Assembly: GCF_015706575.1 (NCBI RefSeq)
Contig: NW_024037063.1
Span: forward strand, 19,468,927 to 19,532,926
Direction of reading: 5' to 3'
Length of the DNA: 64,000 bases
From: Patiria miniata
Lineage: Eukaryota > Echinodermata > Asteroidea > Valvatida > Asterinidae
Shown here: piece after piece, positions 53,701 to 64,000 of the stretch
Numbering within the stretch: the stretch's first letter is position 1
Layout of the letters: the number at the start of each line of letters is the position of its first letter
The notes under the pieces: generated by a model
What the model saw: the letters and a program-made list of their open reading frames with translations, nothing else
Databases searched by the model: none
Told to the model about the DNA's origin: nothing
Position numbers and translations under genes: made by a program

Positions 53701-56700
53701 GTAAGCACAGCAAAAGAAATGCTTACCTCAGATGAAAAAGTTACTTAAATTACTGACTTAACAATAGAAATTTCCATATGCGCAACCATTAGCACATCCA
53801 CGCAGTGAAATAGTGCTTAAGTTTAGTAAACTTTTCTGCTATAGTAAGCTCAACGTTTCTGCTTACTAACAAGCAGCGCCATGAAAGAGCGCCCAGGTCT
53901 TAGATCAGCCACAAGCTTCATGAGCAATGGGATTAATAAATGACAATGGAATGCTGTCATGATTCATTTGAACTGCTTGTGATTGGATACCGTATGACTT
54001 GTGATTGACTTGTGATTGACTTGTGATGACTTGATTAACACTCTGGCTAAAGGTTTTATATCTTAAATAGATATGTAGGCTTGGCCGGTTTTAAACAAGT
54101 CCGTTTAAGACCGGCTGGGGGAATGGACGCTGATAATAGCCCGAGCCCCCAGCAGGTCTTAAACAGACTTGTTTAATACCAGCCAAGCACATATTTATTC
54201 TCATCATAAATACATTTCGGTAGAAAGTCAAAACAACTCAACAATTATACATTTCCAACTTTTTTATTTAACAATTTCACTTCATGTCTTCTGAAACACC
54301 ACTCTGGCTATGTTATGGTATGTGCCTCTCGTGAGTAGTCATAAACAACTCCTTATACGGAGATTGGTGCGCACTGTATGATGTGGCGCAGAACGCAGCG
54401 GTGCCGGTGTAGTGTCAATTGAGGACTCTCGAAATACAGATTCAGTGGTAGTATTGTGTATGCCTAAGTGAAGATTGTGAACGTTCAACCAATAAAAGGT
54501 TAAAAGGGACCAGATTTCATAGGAGTCCAAAATTTCAGGTGACACTGTTAAAGTGTTAAAAACCAGCAAGCCGGTGTTTTATCAAAAGAACAGCCATGCA
54601 ACAGGCTCTCTACCAATAGGAATGGGTAAACTGTCTTAGGTATTTATGAATAATGTTTAAAGAAAGAAAACCGTGATAAAGTATTAAATGTAAACAAGTG
54701 AAGTTTATCCTTTTTGCAAGAGGCACAAGTCAAGTGAAAGATCCTTGAAGATCGCAGGCCTACCTTTTGCAGTCGGAGTTGCTTTTCTTTCCTCTCTTGT
54801 ATTTTCATCTTTGCACTGTTGATTGACCTCAGTGTCTCTTCCTTCTGTCGTCTAAGATCTCTTGTTCGTACTGCAGCCTTGGCTCTGATGCCACACTTGA
54901 GTCAAGCCGTTTTCAGATCATTTTATTTGAATATAAAGTTACTTACCCCAAGTCTATTATTTTTTCTTTAGTTTATCCGGAAAAAATATATTTTGGTTTT
55001 GAATTTTTTTTTTCTAGAAAAACAAAACTTATTCATTCATGAGATGTATTTTTTTATTCACTTATATTCACTTTTGAATGAGACATCAAACAAAAACCCT
55101 GTCCACATTTATTTGTGCAATATTTACTTTATAACTTTTGAATTTTTTGTACCCAAAAAATCATTCTGACTGTTCTTTGTGCATAAAATGGGCCAAAAGA
55201 TACCCAAAATAAAAATGTATTTTTAGAGAGAGGGTTGAAAACATCCAAAATAGAGATGAAATGGAGTTTTTTGTTCATAAAAAAAAAATACAAATTAAAA
55301 ATTCATTAGGAGCAAACAAATTGAGTACATGAGTAGAACAACTTCAACAAAATGCTGATTGTTTTTCTTTGTTTTATTAATTTCATTTACAAAAAAAACA
55401 AGCATTTGGTAAGAAAGCACGAGAAATTCACACTCTGAACTAGTTCGCCGAGTGTTTTTTAAAATCTGCATTCATGGTTTGGAAATTATTAAGAAGGCTT
55501 ACAAAATGAATACCCTTGTCTTATTTAAAGATATAGTCCATCATTTGTAATTTGTGCATTTTGTTCGTTTGAAGCAACAAAAGTGTTCAAAATCTAATGA
55601 CGGATAGTGAACAACTTACTTGATGAAGTTTCAGCTCAGCTTCAGCTGTATATTTCGAGAAAAACAGCATTCTAGGATCTCAATTTCAAATCAAAAGTTG
55701 CTGAATCATGTTTTGAATTGTTTTGAATTGCAGCTATACGCGATGCTGCGCACTGATCCGACGAATTATAGCAACTGCGCGCGCCTGTGCGTCGTGCCAA
55801 TGCTTGCGCGCGCTGCGCCGAATAACAAAACGAACTACTAATTTAAATTTTCCTACGGTGTGTCTGAAGACGTACCTTTGGAAAGGCCTTCTTTCGTTGA
55901 TTACTTCAAAATGATAGCTTGCCAGAAAGATTAATTTCACAGGGAGTTTAGTCCACTTACTATCTTTCAACCAAGTATGTTTTTCAACAATAAATACGCC
56001 AGTTACTTTTTCGGATGGCTGCAAATGATGGACTATAGCTTTAAGGCAGAGTGTATTTTTGCACGACGCTTCTTTTTTTAGTTTTGTGTAAGGATACATC
56101 TGGATGACCCAATCGTTCAGGCTTTTAAATGGCTTTGGAGCTGTTAAAGGAAAACGAGAATTTAGAAAAATTGAGAAGGATAAGATACAAATGTAGGAAA
56201 AGTAATATGTTTGGGGGTAATACAACAATACCAGCAATAACATGATAGAAATTGAGCTGTTATAATTTATAAAAAGAAAAATTGTTTGAAAAATGTCTGT
56301 GAAAAAAATTGTCATCTTTGTGAAGACATTGCCAAGAAATTTAACTTCACAGAAGAAAACGCTGACCCTGGCATTTTTACCTTTTGTGGGATGTCTCAAA
56401 TGGGCGTAAAATGCCGAAATCTTCAAAATACCACAATAAACACTACAATTCTGTGTCAGATGCTGTCTATAAAGCCTTCCTGCTTTTCGTTTTTTGGGGG
56501 ATCGGAAAATGGATTTTTGAAAAATTCTTCTACCACTTTTTGTACACTTGTCCTTTAAAGCACCTTATGAAATGCCTTTCCCGTTTTTTTTGCTATAAGC
56601 TTACGGGGATGGGGGGGGGGGGCACTTCATCCTACCGTCTCCCCCCCCCCCCCCCACAAAAAAAAATCGTACCATTCTTTTTCTGGTCTTCTCTCTCCTG

Positions 56701-59654
56701 AATGGCTGCTTCTAGGGACGTGACTTTGTGCTTTGATTCAGTCAGTCGCTCCCTCGTCTGTGCCACCTGCTGTTGCCACTGCCTCAGCTCCACAGCCAAC
56801 GCTTTCTCCTCATATTTGGCCTTGTACTTGTCCCAGATGGACTCGTAGTGCTGCAGAATTCTCTCCTGCTCGGCTCTGTGTACAATAAAAAAAATCCACA
56901 TAGGTGTCTTTTTGTACATATTAATATACACAATTATTGGGCACTAACAGTGGCGTCAATTCATGCCATGGGGGATGGTGGATGACCCAAATCCTAATAT
57001 TGCCCAGTCATGGAAATTTGAAAGCTTTTTTTTGGGGGGGGGGGCTAGAGGGTGCTGTTCATGATACAAATGTACATCTTATGCCAACTGGCTGCTTACA
57101 ATACATCAAGACGGTGCATTTAAAGCTTACGTGCTGTTCGTTCTCCGTTTTTCAACAGTTGGGCTTTTAGAAAGTTAGAAAATAGCCTGAACTTTTATTT
57201 GGGGGGGGGGGAGGGGGTGATCCAATGGGCCATGGGTAAAAAAGTGGGGGGGGGGGGATTTACGCCCTTGGGTACCGGACATATATTTTTTCACTGAAAA
57301 CAACTCAAACATGGGGATTTATCTAGGATATTAGAAATGCCCATTTCCTAGAACAGAAAATTGAAAATGGGGGGGGGGGGGGTGTTGAACAGGCAGGTGT
57401 AATGTTTACTAGGGACAGCTTAGGAATACAAATGCACAGCGTTTCCATATATACCATTCTGTGGTTTCCTCCAACCACTAAAACTGTACATCTGCAGTGC
57501 CAATGGCCAATTCTCCTTTTCTTGTGAAATCAAACTTACTGTTGGACTTGCCACTTGTCTTGCAGCTCATGTAATTCTTTCTGTGCCGTTTCTTGGTTCA
57601 ACACCAAGGCAAGATAATGATTCTTCAAGCTAAAAAAAAGAAATTGGAAATTTAAAAAAGGTACTAGGGGATTTTCCTTCCTTAATCATTTCATTTGTTA
57701 TTTCAAAGTTGACACTGGAGAGTAGTTAAATTTCCAGTGTTACTGTCAGGTCAATCAATCCCAAGTCCATCTCAAGTCGCTCGCACGTCCAGCCCAAGTC
57801 CAGCCCAAGTCCATCCGAAGTCCATCCGAAGTCCATCACAAGACATCACAAGTCCATCTCAAGTCCATCACAAGTCCATCACAAGTCCATCACAAGTCCA
57901 TCACAAGTCCATCGCCATTCAATCACCATTTAATCACAAGTCAATCACAAGTTCACAAGTCAATCACAAGTCAGTCACAAGTCCATCACAAGTCAATCAC
58001 AAGTCCATCACAAGTCCATCACAAGTCAATCACAAGTCCATCACATGTCCATCACAAGTCAATCACAAGTCCATCACAAGTCCATCACAAGTCCATCACA
58101 AGTCCATCACGAGTCCATCACAAGTCCATCTCAAGTCCATCACGAGTCCATCACAAGTCCATCACAAGTCCATCTCAAGTCCATCACAAGTCCATCACAA
58201 GTCAATCACAAGTCCATCTCAAGTCAATCACGAGTCCATGACGAGTCCATCACCATTCAATCACAAGTCAATCACAAGTCAATCACAATTCACAAGTCAA
58301 TCACGAGTCAATCACAATTCACGTGTCAATCACAAACTCAAGTCCATCACAAATCCATCACAAGTCCATCTCAAGTCCATCACAAGTCCATCACAATTCA
58401 ATCACAAGTCAATCACAAGTCAATCACAAGTCCATCACAAGTTAATCACAACTAAATCACAAGTCAAAAACAAGTAACCTAGTCTCAAGCTGTTGGGTCA
58501 ACAAAACATTCCTTTTTGGACTTAGGAGTTCTACATGTTCGGATATTAAGGGACCTTATTTTGTGATTTGTCTTGTGATTGACTTGTGGTTGACTTTATT
58601 ACAAGTGTGCAAACATCCATCCTTTTGACCTTTCATAAGTCTCCTTGTTGCGACAAAACTGTTGATGAGCTGCCTTAGTCTCCTCGTCCAGCCTGGCTGT
58701 TTCCTCCTGTTGTGTTTTTGTACCCATCTCTTTCTCAATAGTGGCTGCTTCAAAGGCTAACAAATAACAGAATATTAAACATAATTATTTTCTCTAACTT
58801 CTTAAACTTACCCATTTCTGAAATTGGTGTCTTTCAAATTTCAGCAACTAATTTTTGATGTGTATTTTCTGTCAGATTTGAGACACAAATCTGTGGGAAT
58901 AGTGTTGCGTGAGTTGGAAATTTGAGATGCTGAATATGTAGTTTTAATTCCACAAAGCACATTTTACCAAAGTACATTTTTGCCAAAGCACTTTTTGCTA
59001 GTCTCTAAGCCTCATTTGTTTTCTTTTTCTTGACTTAAGTTTAACAAACCTGCTGTCTGTTGCTGTTCCTTTTGTATCTCATGCTGTTGTTGTTTATTCT
59101 CAATTTCTGTAACACATTGGGGAAAAAAATGGTGAAGGGCAAAGTAAAAAAGCTGTTTCTTTATTCAAACAGGGCACTAACTTCAACTTTGTTGGTGTCT
59201 CTAATGTTGTTATAATAATAAACCAAAAGTCAGCAATAAGGCCGAATAAAAAAATAAAAACCTGTTTAGTGTCACCACCCGCTTCCTTTTGGAGGCCGCC
59301 TCCTTTTTCCCTTTTTTTAATTGAAAAAAAAAAATTGATAAATTTCAAACAGTGACATCCTTTTGGCCTCTTTGTCTGTTGCATCTAGCTCATATAAAGC
59401 TGGTATGTTATTTCGTGAGTCCAAGTGGGGGCCATTTTTAAAAAAAGAGCTAGCGGCCATCTTGAAAAAAGGCAGGACGCTAAGCATGTTTGTTTTTATA
59501 TGGTAAAAACTCTAAAGCAAAAAGGCATGGCCATGACAATGCATGTGTTCACAGATTTGTTTCTGACTTTGGGGAGAAACTTACCTAAGCTCTGAAGAAT
59601 TTTGTCCAAATCAGCCAGACCAGAATCCACGAGGGCCATGCTTCCTGACGCCAT
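47768..59654 (-). CDS. SIX6OS1: SIX6OS1-like synaptonemal complex central-element protein
   Basis: Fourteen coding exons on the minus strand: 59654-59585, 59106-59050, 58756-58630, 57629-57540, 56875-56673, 56140-56098, 54884-54764, 53362-53289, 52312-51964, 51274-51079, 50474-50260, 49620-49531, 48698-48608, 47979-47768 (stop TAA). All phases agree; 645 residues. Residues 1-260 are mostly Glu/Gln/Lys-rich coiled coil. Within it, PKPFKSLNDWVIQ (about 184-196) and the following residues align without gaps to the human SIX6OS1 PFPSLTKW segment, and the preceding helix (EQERILQHYESIWDKYKAKY) also resembles it. Residues 262-378 are Gln- and Pro-rich (QQQQRQQQ). The tail has phenylalanine motifs (FGSAED, NIFG, LFGGG, FNFGG) and ends GKFSLF, like the human FTFF end. 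In mammals the protein binds SYCE1 and is needed for synapsis and fertility. Assignment is from remembered human sequence, without a search. The exon 3 donor (GTCAAA) is weak, and the exon 10 donor is GC. Confidence 0.72.
48915..49345. repeat. Interspersed repeat (pair of 38604-39070)
   Basis: TAGTGGTGGGATAAAATCC and TTCCACTATTCGGTTTG mark it, and it runs to the AAAATCAGATAACCGTTAT region. It lies in the SIX6OS1-like intron between exons 12 and 13. Confidence 0.5.
49825..50146 (-). mobile_element. SINE-like repeat, minus-strand copy
   Basis: GGGCTAATCATCCTTACTCGC opens it and the B-box complement GGGGATTGAACCTGGGCC (50084) closes it. Same family as 43935-44252. A 29-bp segment at the left boundary (GTTGGTGGGCTAATCATCC) is duplicated in tandem at about 49800 and 49829. 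Confidence 0.55.
50640..50925 (-). mobile_element. Partial copy of the AGGGAATATACAT MITE
   Basis: Ends TTGTATATTCCCTTTAA, the terminus plus TTAA site of the 17265-17780 family, and shares AGTGGGGTCAGGGAACCAGA with it. The other terminus is missing. Confidence 0.55.
51368..51816. repeat. AGGATTTTGCAGG element, copy 7
   Basis: Begins TTAACCCTAACCCACCTC and ends AGGGGGTTAGGGTTAA. The body repeats GGATTGAGGATGAATGGTG and GAGGCAGGACTGTCTGA. It lies in the SIX6OS1-like intron between exons 9 and 10. Confidence 0.75.
52768..53165 (-). mobile_element. SINE with ACGTCCCATCCGAAG core, copy 2
   Basis: GTCTTATATAGCGCATGTAC at the left, then GGGGCAAACCCCTTCTCTTAG, TACGTCCCATCCGAAG and GGATTCGAACCCATG (B-box complement). 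It lies between SIX6OS1-like exons 8 and 9. Confidence 0.6.
54068..54195. repeat. Hairpin repeat
   Basis: GGCTTGGCCGGTTTTAAACA (about 54070) is complementary to TGTTTAATACCAGCCAAGC near 54170, with AAGTCCGTTTAAGACC paired inside. Related to 14053-14312. Confidence 0.55.
55529..56040. mobile_element. TTAA-flanked MITE (AGCTATAGTCC family), copy 2
   Basis: AGATATAGTCCATCATT and GGACTATAGCT ends bordered by TTAA (55525-55528, 56041-56044). Opposite orientation to 21037-21563. It lies about 60 bases from the 3' end of the tiny SIX6OS1-like exon 6. Confidence 0.8.
56608..56656. repeat. Poly(G)/poly(C) inverted tracts next to an exon donor
   Basis: A run of about 12 G at 56611-56622 and about 15 C around 56641-56655 can pair as a hairpin. 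On the transcribed minus strand the 15-G run lies some 16 bases after the exon 5 donor. Further G runs of 8-12 occur at 57033, 57202, 57247 and 57370 in the next intron upstream. Confidence 0.75.
57757..58470 (+). repeat. 11-bp minisatellite (CACAAGTCCAT)n
   Basis: About 700 bp of CACAAGTCCAT units, with variants CTCAAGTCCAT, CACGAGTCCAT and CACAAGTCAAT. Because 11 is not a multiple of three, all frames on one strand read the same peptide cycle, which explains long stop-free frames here. It lies in the intron between SIX6OS1-like exons 3 and 4. Related short stretches occur at 53990-54030 and 58560-58600. Confidence 0.9.
59241..59500. repeat. Interspersed repeat, inverted copy of 61930-62160
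   Basis: GCATCTAGCTCATATAAAGC, a GGCCATCTTGAAAAAAGGC stretch and GCTAAGCATGTTTG are matched in reverse complement at 61930-62130. One copy lies on each side of the shared promoter, in the first introns of the divergent genes. Confidence 0.5.
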
Positions 59655-60625
59655 GGTAAAGCAGGGTGTAATTATCAAGGTCTAGTCTATAGGCGCCGGG
59701 CAGGCCAAACGTAGTTTACGCAAGGCCTTAGGCCTAAGTAAAGTTTAAAAAACTACGATATAAACATGGATAACCAAACGAGCCTGACTGCTGTGTAGAG
59801 TGACGAATTCCTTCGCCTGAATTCGTGATGATGTCATCGAATTTCCTGTCTGGAAAACGCATAAATCGAAACTATAAACTTCTATCTTCATAAACGTGTC
59901 GTCGCATTCGTCTAAACCCTGTCCCTTGTTGCATAAATTTCCGATCAAATGTTGAGGAACTGGAACAATAATGTGACACAGTTTCACTTTTTCTAGGCCG
60001 GTCGTGAGCGCGCTCAACGACTGTTTTATTTATAAAATTCATGCTCCGCTCTTTAATGACGCCGCGTACAAAATATATACGGGAAGTGAGCGCAAAATTG
60101 TCCGATACGTGCGCATCCCGTCCAAAAGACGGAAGCGTACATGAAATAGTTATCTAGACAATGGTACCTTTATTTTTTGGCGCGAAAAGTTTTACTCAAA
60201 AATGTGTCAAAATATAGTCTGGTTCCCTTTCATCTATATAGGATTGATTGCGCTAAAGTATATATTACCACAAGCACCAGACCATGCACGGCCCAAACTT
60301 TTCCAAGTTCATGAAGTGACGTCGGATCGGACGCCTCCGTGAAATTTCGTTTAGGCCTACAGCATGTACAGGTTTGGCCTTCATTCTGCAGTAAAAAGAA
60401 TCCTCTTAGTCTAACATGTTTGAATTTTGAAAGATTTCGCTTTGTATTTTTTGTCGGTCCATGTAGTTGTTGGACTTGGACTTAAAAAGACGAGGCCGTT
60501 TGTACAAAAAAGTAAAGTTTGCTCTGTAACACTAACAGTAACAGTCACTGTCATGACTTGAGTGAACACGGCACGGTCACGGACAGGCCAGGTGGTGAGA
60601 ATTTTGATGTTGCAAGATTCATGAA
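59655..60625. promoter_or_regulatory. Head-to-head intergenic region, SIX6OS1-like / unknown gene
   Basis: A 971-bp spacer between divergent starts. It has fewer recognisable repeats than the introns and several CpG-containing patches (60000-60130), as in many animal promoters. The SIX6OS1-like start has a strong context, ACCATGGCG. No individual factor site is claimed. Confidence 0.45.
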
Positions 60626-63316
60626 ATGGAGGCCGAAAATAAAACGGAAGGAGACAAGAACGAGCCCACACGGCAGAATGATGACAGCGAACTGGAAACG
60701 ATTGTAGGCATGGAGGCCCTAGTTAATGTTGATGAGGAGATAAAAGAAAGCGAATGTGTCGAACGTGTCGTCGATGTCGAACGGGTAAGCTTGTGACTGT
60801 GTCAGCATGATCTTTAATGTTTCGTTTAATACATCATGTACATGGACTGTGGTTAGTATCAATCATTGTCATTTAGGCCGCCCAAGGCCTAGGCTAGGGG
60901 CTAACGGTTAGCACCATTAGGCCTAGTGGCTGGCTAGCTGGCTGGGCCATCGGAAGTCTTACTTTACTTTAACATTTTCGGGGGGAGGCACAATATTTAT
61001 GGCATAGGCCTCTGGCCTAGGCCCACAAATACCAACAAAGACCTGAATGAAGAAATGCATCAAGATTTGCAGTATTTTTGACTGTCAATTTGTAAACTTG
61101 GAACTTATCGAAAATTTGTTGTTTATTTCGTAGGCCTATTGCAGTATCGGTACGGCAGCCGTAAACGCAATTTTCAACCATGTCAACTGCTATCGTTACG
61201 GCATTGCATCAATTGTGAATCGATATCACATTTACAAAAAGTAGCCTACCCATCCGACCAAAACGCCTTTGGTACATGTACAAAATGATGTTCAATTCAA
61301 TTCAATTCAATTTATTTCCACTCTGTGGAGGCAGCATCCTAAAAAGCCGAAGCTAATTCAGTGGTGGATGTGCCCAACAATACAAGACAAACAACACTTA
61401 GGCCCCTATTATAGAATTTGAAATAATAAATGTTAAATATATAACGGTTAAACAAAGTAGACATGACAATAAACAACACATCAATAGCGGCTAAGCCAAC
61501 TTAAAAATTGAATCAGGTATTCTGAGAATTTTCTTAACGCATTGTTTTAATCAAACTGTACTTTATATTTAAGACGACCTAGATTTCATTTTCTTCTTTG
61601 GAATCAGTGGCTTTGGAGGATTTTTTAAAAAAGGGAAATAATTAATAAAATCTGAGAACCATTCGGTTGATAGTCTGGTTCCGGCAGCCAAAAATCCTGA
61701 CATTGAATAGAGGCCTACTTCTATTTTACTACTAACTATACTAGTAACGATAGCAGTTAAAAATCACGATACAGCTGCCGTACCGATAGCCACTGCATTT
61801 TATAAAAAGTATTGAAACTGATTTTGCCTTGACTTTTATTGGCTAAAATTTAAGTAGGGCCTAATTATAGGGTCATGTAAGGAGCTAAAAATATACTTTA
61901 TCCCCAGCGACATGTAGGCTACATCATTATATTAGGCCAAAAAAAAAAAAAACATGTTTAGCATCCTGCCTTTTTGAATAAATGGAAGTGGGAGGCCCTT
62001 TTTTTTCCTTCCCAATATGGCCGCCCGACCCAGCTATTTCTCAAGATGGCCGCCAGTTTATTTTAAATGGCCGCCATTGGACTCGGGGAAATAGCATACC
62101 AGCTTTATATGGGCTAGATGCAACAGACAAAGAGGCCAAAATGATGTCACTGTTTAAAATTTATCTTTTTTTCGGTTTTTGAAAGAAAAAAAGAGAAAAA
62201 AAAGGAGGCGGCGTCCAAAAAGGAGGCGGACGGGGATGCTAAACATGTTTTTTTAAATTTTTCCTTATTGATGGGTAAATGAATTATTGATGAAACAAAC
62301 TTAATTGTTGGGTTGTGTTTTGTATGGTGTGTATCACTAGAATATCCCATCAGCAAATTCTGTGTCCGATGAGGAGTACAATGAACTGTGTGATGCAGTC
62401 CTGCAAAGGAGAAAAAAGACACTTGCTGACAGACCTGGTGAGAGTCTCTATGAAAATGTTATAAAGGTTTCCTCAAAGTTAAACAGTTTAACAAATAAAG
62501 TGAGCAGTATAGACTTTTTCAAGTGTGCTTGATCAATTGACAAGTACATGCTAATACGTGGTGTTGAAAAAATTGAACCAAAATGTTTTTTGCTCACTGG
62601 CATTTTTCTTGTAAAGTACACACATACTGGAATTTGTATCCTTGAGGAGTCATTTCTTTGTTCTTGGGTACTAAAATTTTACAGTTTGTAAGTGTAGTTT
62701 TAAAAGGCTCCTGTTTTTAATAACCTTAAAATTTTGGGCTGAAATGGACCGATCCAGTAAGCACCGCCCCATGGTATTCTGACCAATCACAGCCGTGATT
62801 TATGTCCGACACGCGTGCACAAAAGTCCGACATGCGTGCACGCGCGTATGATGCGCGCGGCAGCCAAATGCAGTGTGGCATTGGAGAGGAGCATGTGTTA
62901 ATTTGCCCACGTGCGCAGTGGGAGGGGCTTACTGGATCGGTCCATTGTCACGATCAACACAACTTGGAAATTCCTAGTTTTTGAGTAAAATCCATATATC
63001 TATTTCGTGATAACCTTTTGGAGACGTATTCACCCATTGAAATTGCCCTGAGGAGACATATTCCGTCTTTTGTTCCCTATTAATGCATATGTGTCCACAG
63101 GATACCATGTACCGGATCAAGTAATCGTCATAATTCTATTAACATTTATACCCAGCCCTTGTTATTTATAAACTTGCATGTACTGTTGTGAAAAATGGTG
63201 GTTGTTACTTCGTGTTGATTGACAGGGTGTGGTCCTGATGAAGATCTGGAGGATCCACAGAGCGAGGAGGAAGAACTTCAAGACGTTGACCAGCAACAAC
63301 AACAAACAGATAACAT
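60626..63316 (+). CDS. Unidentified acidic protein, first three coding exons (continues past window)
   Basis: Exons 60626-60784 (ATG, 53 codons, phase 0), 62341-62437 (phase 0 in, 1 out) and 63226-63316 (phase 1 in, 2 out) join with clean GT-AG signals (GTAAGC, GTGAGA, GTGAGC donors) to give at least 115 residues. The product is strongly acidic: MEAENKTEGDKNEPT at the start, then DEEYNELCDAVLQRRKKT in exon 2 and an E/D cluster followed by Gln repeats in exon 3 (SEEEELQDVDQQQQQ). No domain, signal peptide or membrane segment is visible, and I do not recognise the family. The gene lies head-to-head with the SIX6OS1-like gene, 971 bp between start codons, so the two may share a promoter. The ATG is the first in frame and the exon is flanked by a good donor, but the 5' end is not proven. 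Further exons must lie beyond 64000. Confidence 0.65.
61137..61800. repeat. Repeat related to the window's first 250 bases
   Basis: GGAGGATTTTTTAAAAAAGGG (61616) parallels 28-48, and the CGATAGC...GCTGCCGTA motifs at 61750-61800 parallel 155-200. Includes (AATTC)n at about 61292-61312 and an ATTTATTTCCACTCTGTGG stretch typical of retroposon 3' ends. Confidence 0.4.
61930..62250. repeat. Interspersed repeat with GGCCGCC motifs
   Basis: Begins AGGCCAAAAAAAAAAAAAACATG, includes CAAGATGGCCGCCAG and AAATGGCCGCCATTG, and the complement of the 59241-59500 segment. The ATGGCCGCC motifs belong to the repeat and should not be read as promoter YY1 sites. Confidence 0.5.
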
Positions 63317-64000
63317 GTGAGCCATCTCAAACCCTGGGCCCAATTTTACTGAACTTTCAAGCACAAGAATTTGCCAAACATATTTCCTTTCAAAAACAGA
63401 TCATCAGCCAAATTGTTTATGTGATATTGCTTGTGTCTGGTTTTCAACTGACATTTTCTTGGCACATACATTTGCTGAACAACATCATTTTGCATAGTAG
63501 CTCAATTAAATTGGACGCTGATTTTACAGGCATGGGTTTATATGGTAGGCATCTGCCACCTATTACTTTTTGGTTCAAGTTGATCAAAACTTGAGGACTT
63601 ATTAGGCCAAAAAAAATAATAGTTCTGCTTCCGGTTTCCCTACCTACCCTATTCTGACAGCCCGTACCATTATTTTTTTATTGGAAAAATGAGAAGAAAA
63701 CACCCAAAACCATCAATTTCTACCTTTTGCCCTTGACTACATGCAGACGCCTCCATATGATCGTACACAAAAAAATTGGCCAAAATTTTTTTTTCTATTT
63801 TCAAATGCCATGTAATCGGAAGCAGAAAACAGAGTGACGAAAAATTTTGAAACTCTACTAATGCATAGAGCAACTCTTCCTAAACATACCCAAGAAATTT
63901 CATGACTATAGGTCACAGGGTTTTGGAATTATGGCTTATTAATTATTCATATGTACGAATGGCAATTCTGCTCTGTGTACACGAAGTATATGCGAAAATT
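63317..64000. other. Intron of the unidentified gene, to window end
   Basis: No exon is recognised after the donor at 63317. From about 63603 it contains one copy of the foldback element described at 7250-7505 (shared tract TAGTTCTGCTTCCGGTTTCC). The window ends inside this intron. Confidence 0.5.

Noticed and set aside
55734..56426. A 230-codon minus-strand open frame
   Set aside because: It merges a TTAA-flanked MITE, intron sequence and the 43-bp SIX6OS1-like exon 6. Only 56140-56098 is coding; the exon ends are supported by splice sites and phase.
57737..58477. A 246-codon open frame rich in Ser-Pro-Gln-Val-His-Lys
   Set aside because: It is the translation of the 11-bp CACAAGTCCAT minisatellite; an 11-bp unit cycles through all frames and avoids stops by composition. 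No exon signals or homology.
62040..62090. YY1-type ATGGCCGCC motifs as promoter elements
   Set aside because: They belong to an interspersed repeat also present at 59241-59500 and lie in an intron.

Overview
This is eukaryotic, intron-rich DNA. It carries five protein-coding genes whose short exons (43-349 bp) are separated by introns of hundreds to several thousand bases, and those introns are packed with foldback and MITE-type DNA transposons, tRNA-derived SINEs and minisatellites. The proteins are animal-type. Together with the repeat style (many short palindromes around GTACATGTAC, TA- or TTAA-flanked foldbacks, tRNA-headed SINEs) they suggest an invertebrate deuterostome, most likely an echinoderm or a close relative. 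That placement is an inference; no species-diagnostic marker was seen.

Layout. (1) 2997-24969, plus strand: DNAJC11, a mitochondrial J-protein. Fourteen coding exons run to the stop; the exon with the start codon lies outside the window. (2) 24970-29755: tail-to-tail intergenic DNA with tandem repeats and MITEs. (3) 29756-30593, minus strand: MRPL51 (mL51), two coding exons. (4) A 412-bp head-to-head promoter with a YY1/TISU-like motif. (5) 31006-45436, plus strand: WRAP73, a centrosomal WD-repeat protein, complete in 12 exons. (6) 45437-47767: tail-to-tail spacer. (7) 47768-59654, minus strand: a complete 14-exon, 645-residue coiled-coil protein that I identify as a SIX6OS1 (C14orf39) homologue, a synaptonemal-complex central-element protein. 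(8) A 971-bp head-to-head promoter. (9) From 60626 on the plus strand: the first three coding exons of an acidic protein I do not recognise, which continues past the window.

Every exon junction was checked for splice dinucleotides and phase. The complete gene models (MRPL51, WRAP73, SIX6OS1-like) and the partial DNAJC11 stay open throughout. One SIX6OS1-like intron needs a GC-AG junction.

The genes do not form one pathway. Two serve mitochondria (DNAJC11, mL51), one the centrosome and spindle (WRAP73) and one meiosis (SIX6OS1-like). No new defence or mobile-element-encoded system was found and no transposase or reverse-transcriptase reading frame was recognised. The most unusual content is the nested foldback landscape: a 979-bp near-perfect Mutator-like palindrome with a 9-bp target duplication inside another foldback, at least six TTAA-flanked MITE families, a hAT-like element filled with a TACTCG tract, and an antisense fragment of 18S rRNA inside a WRAP73 intron.
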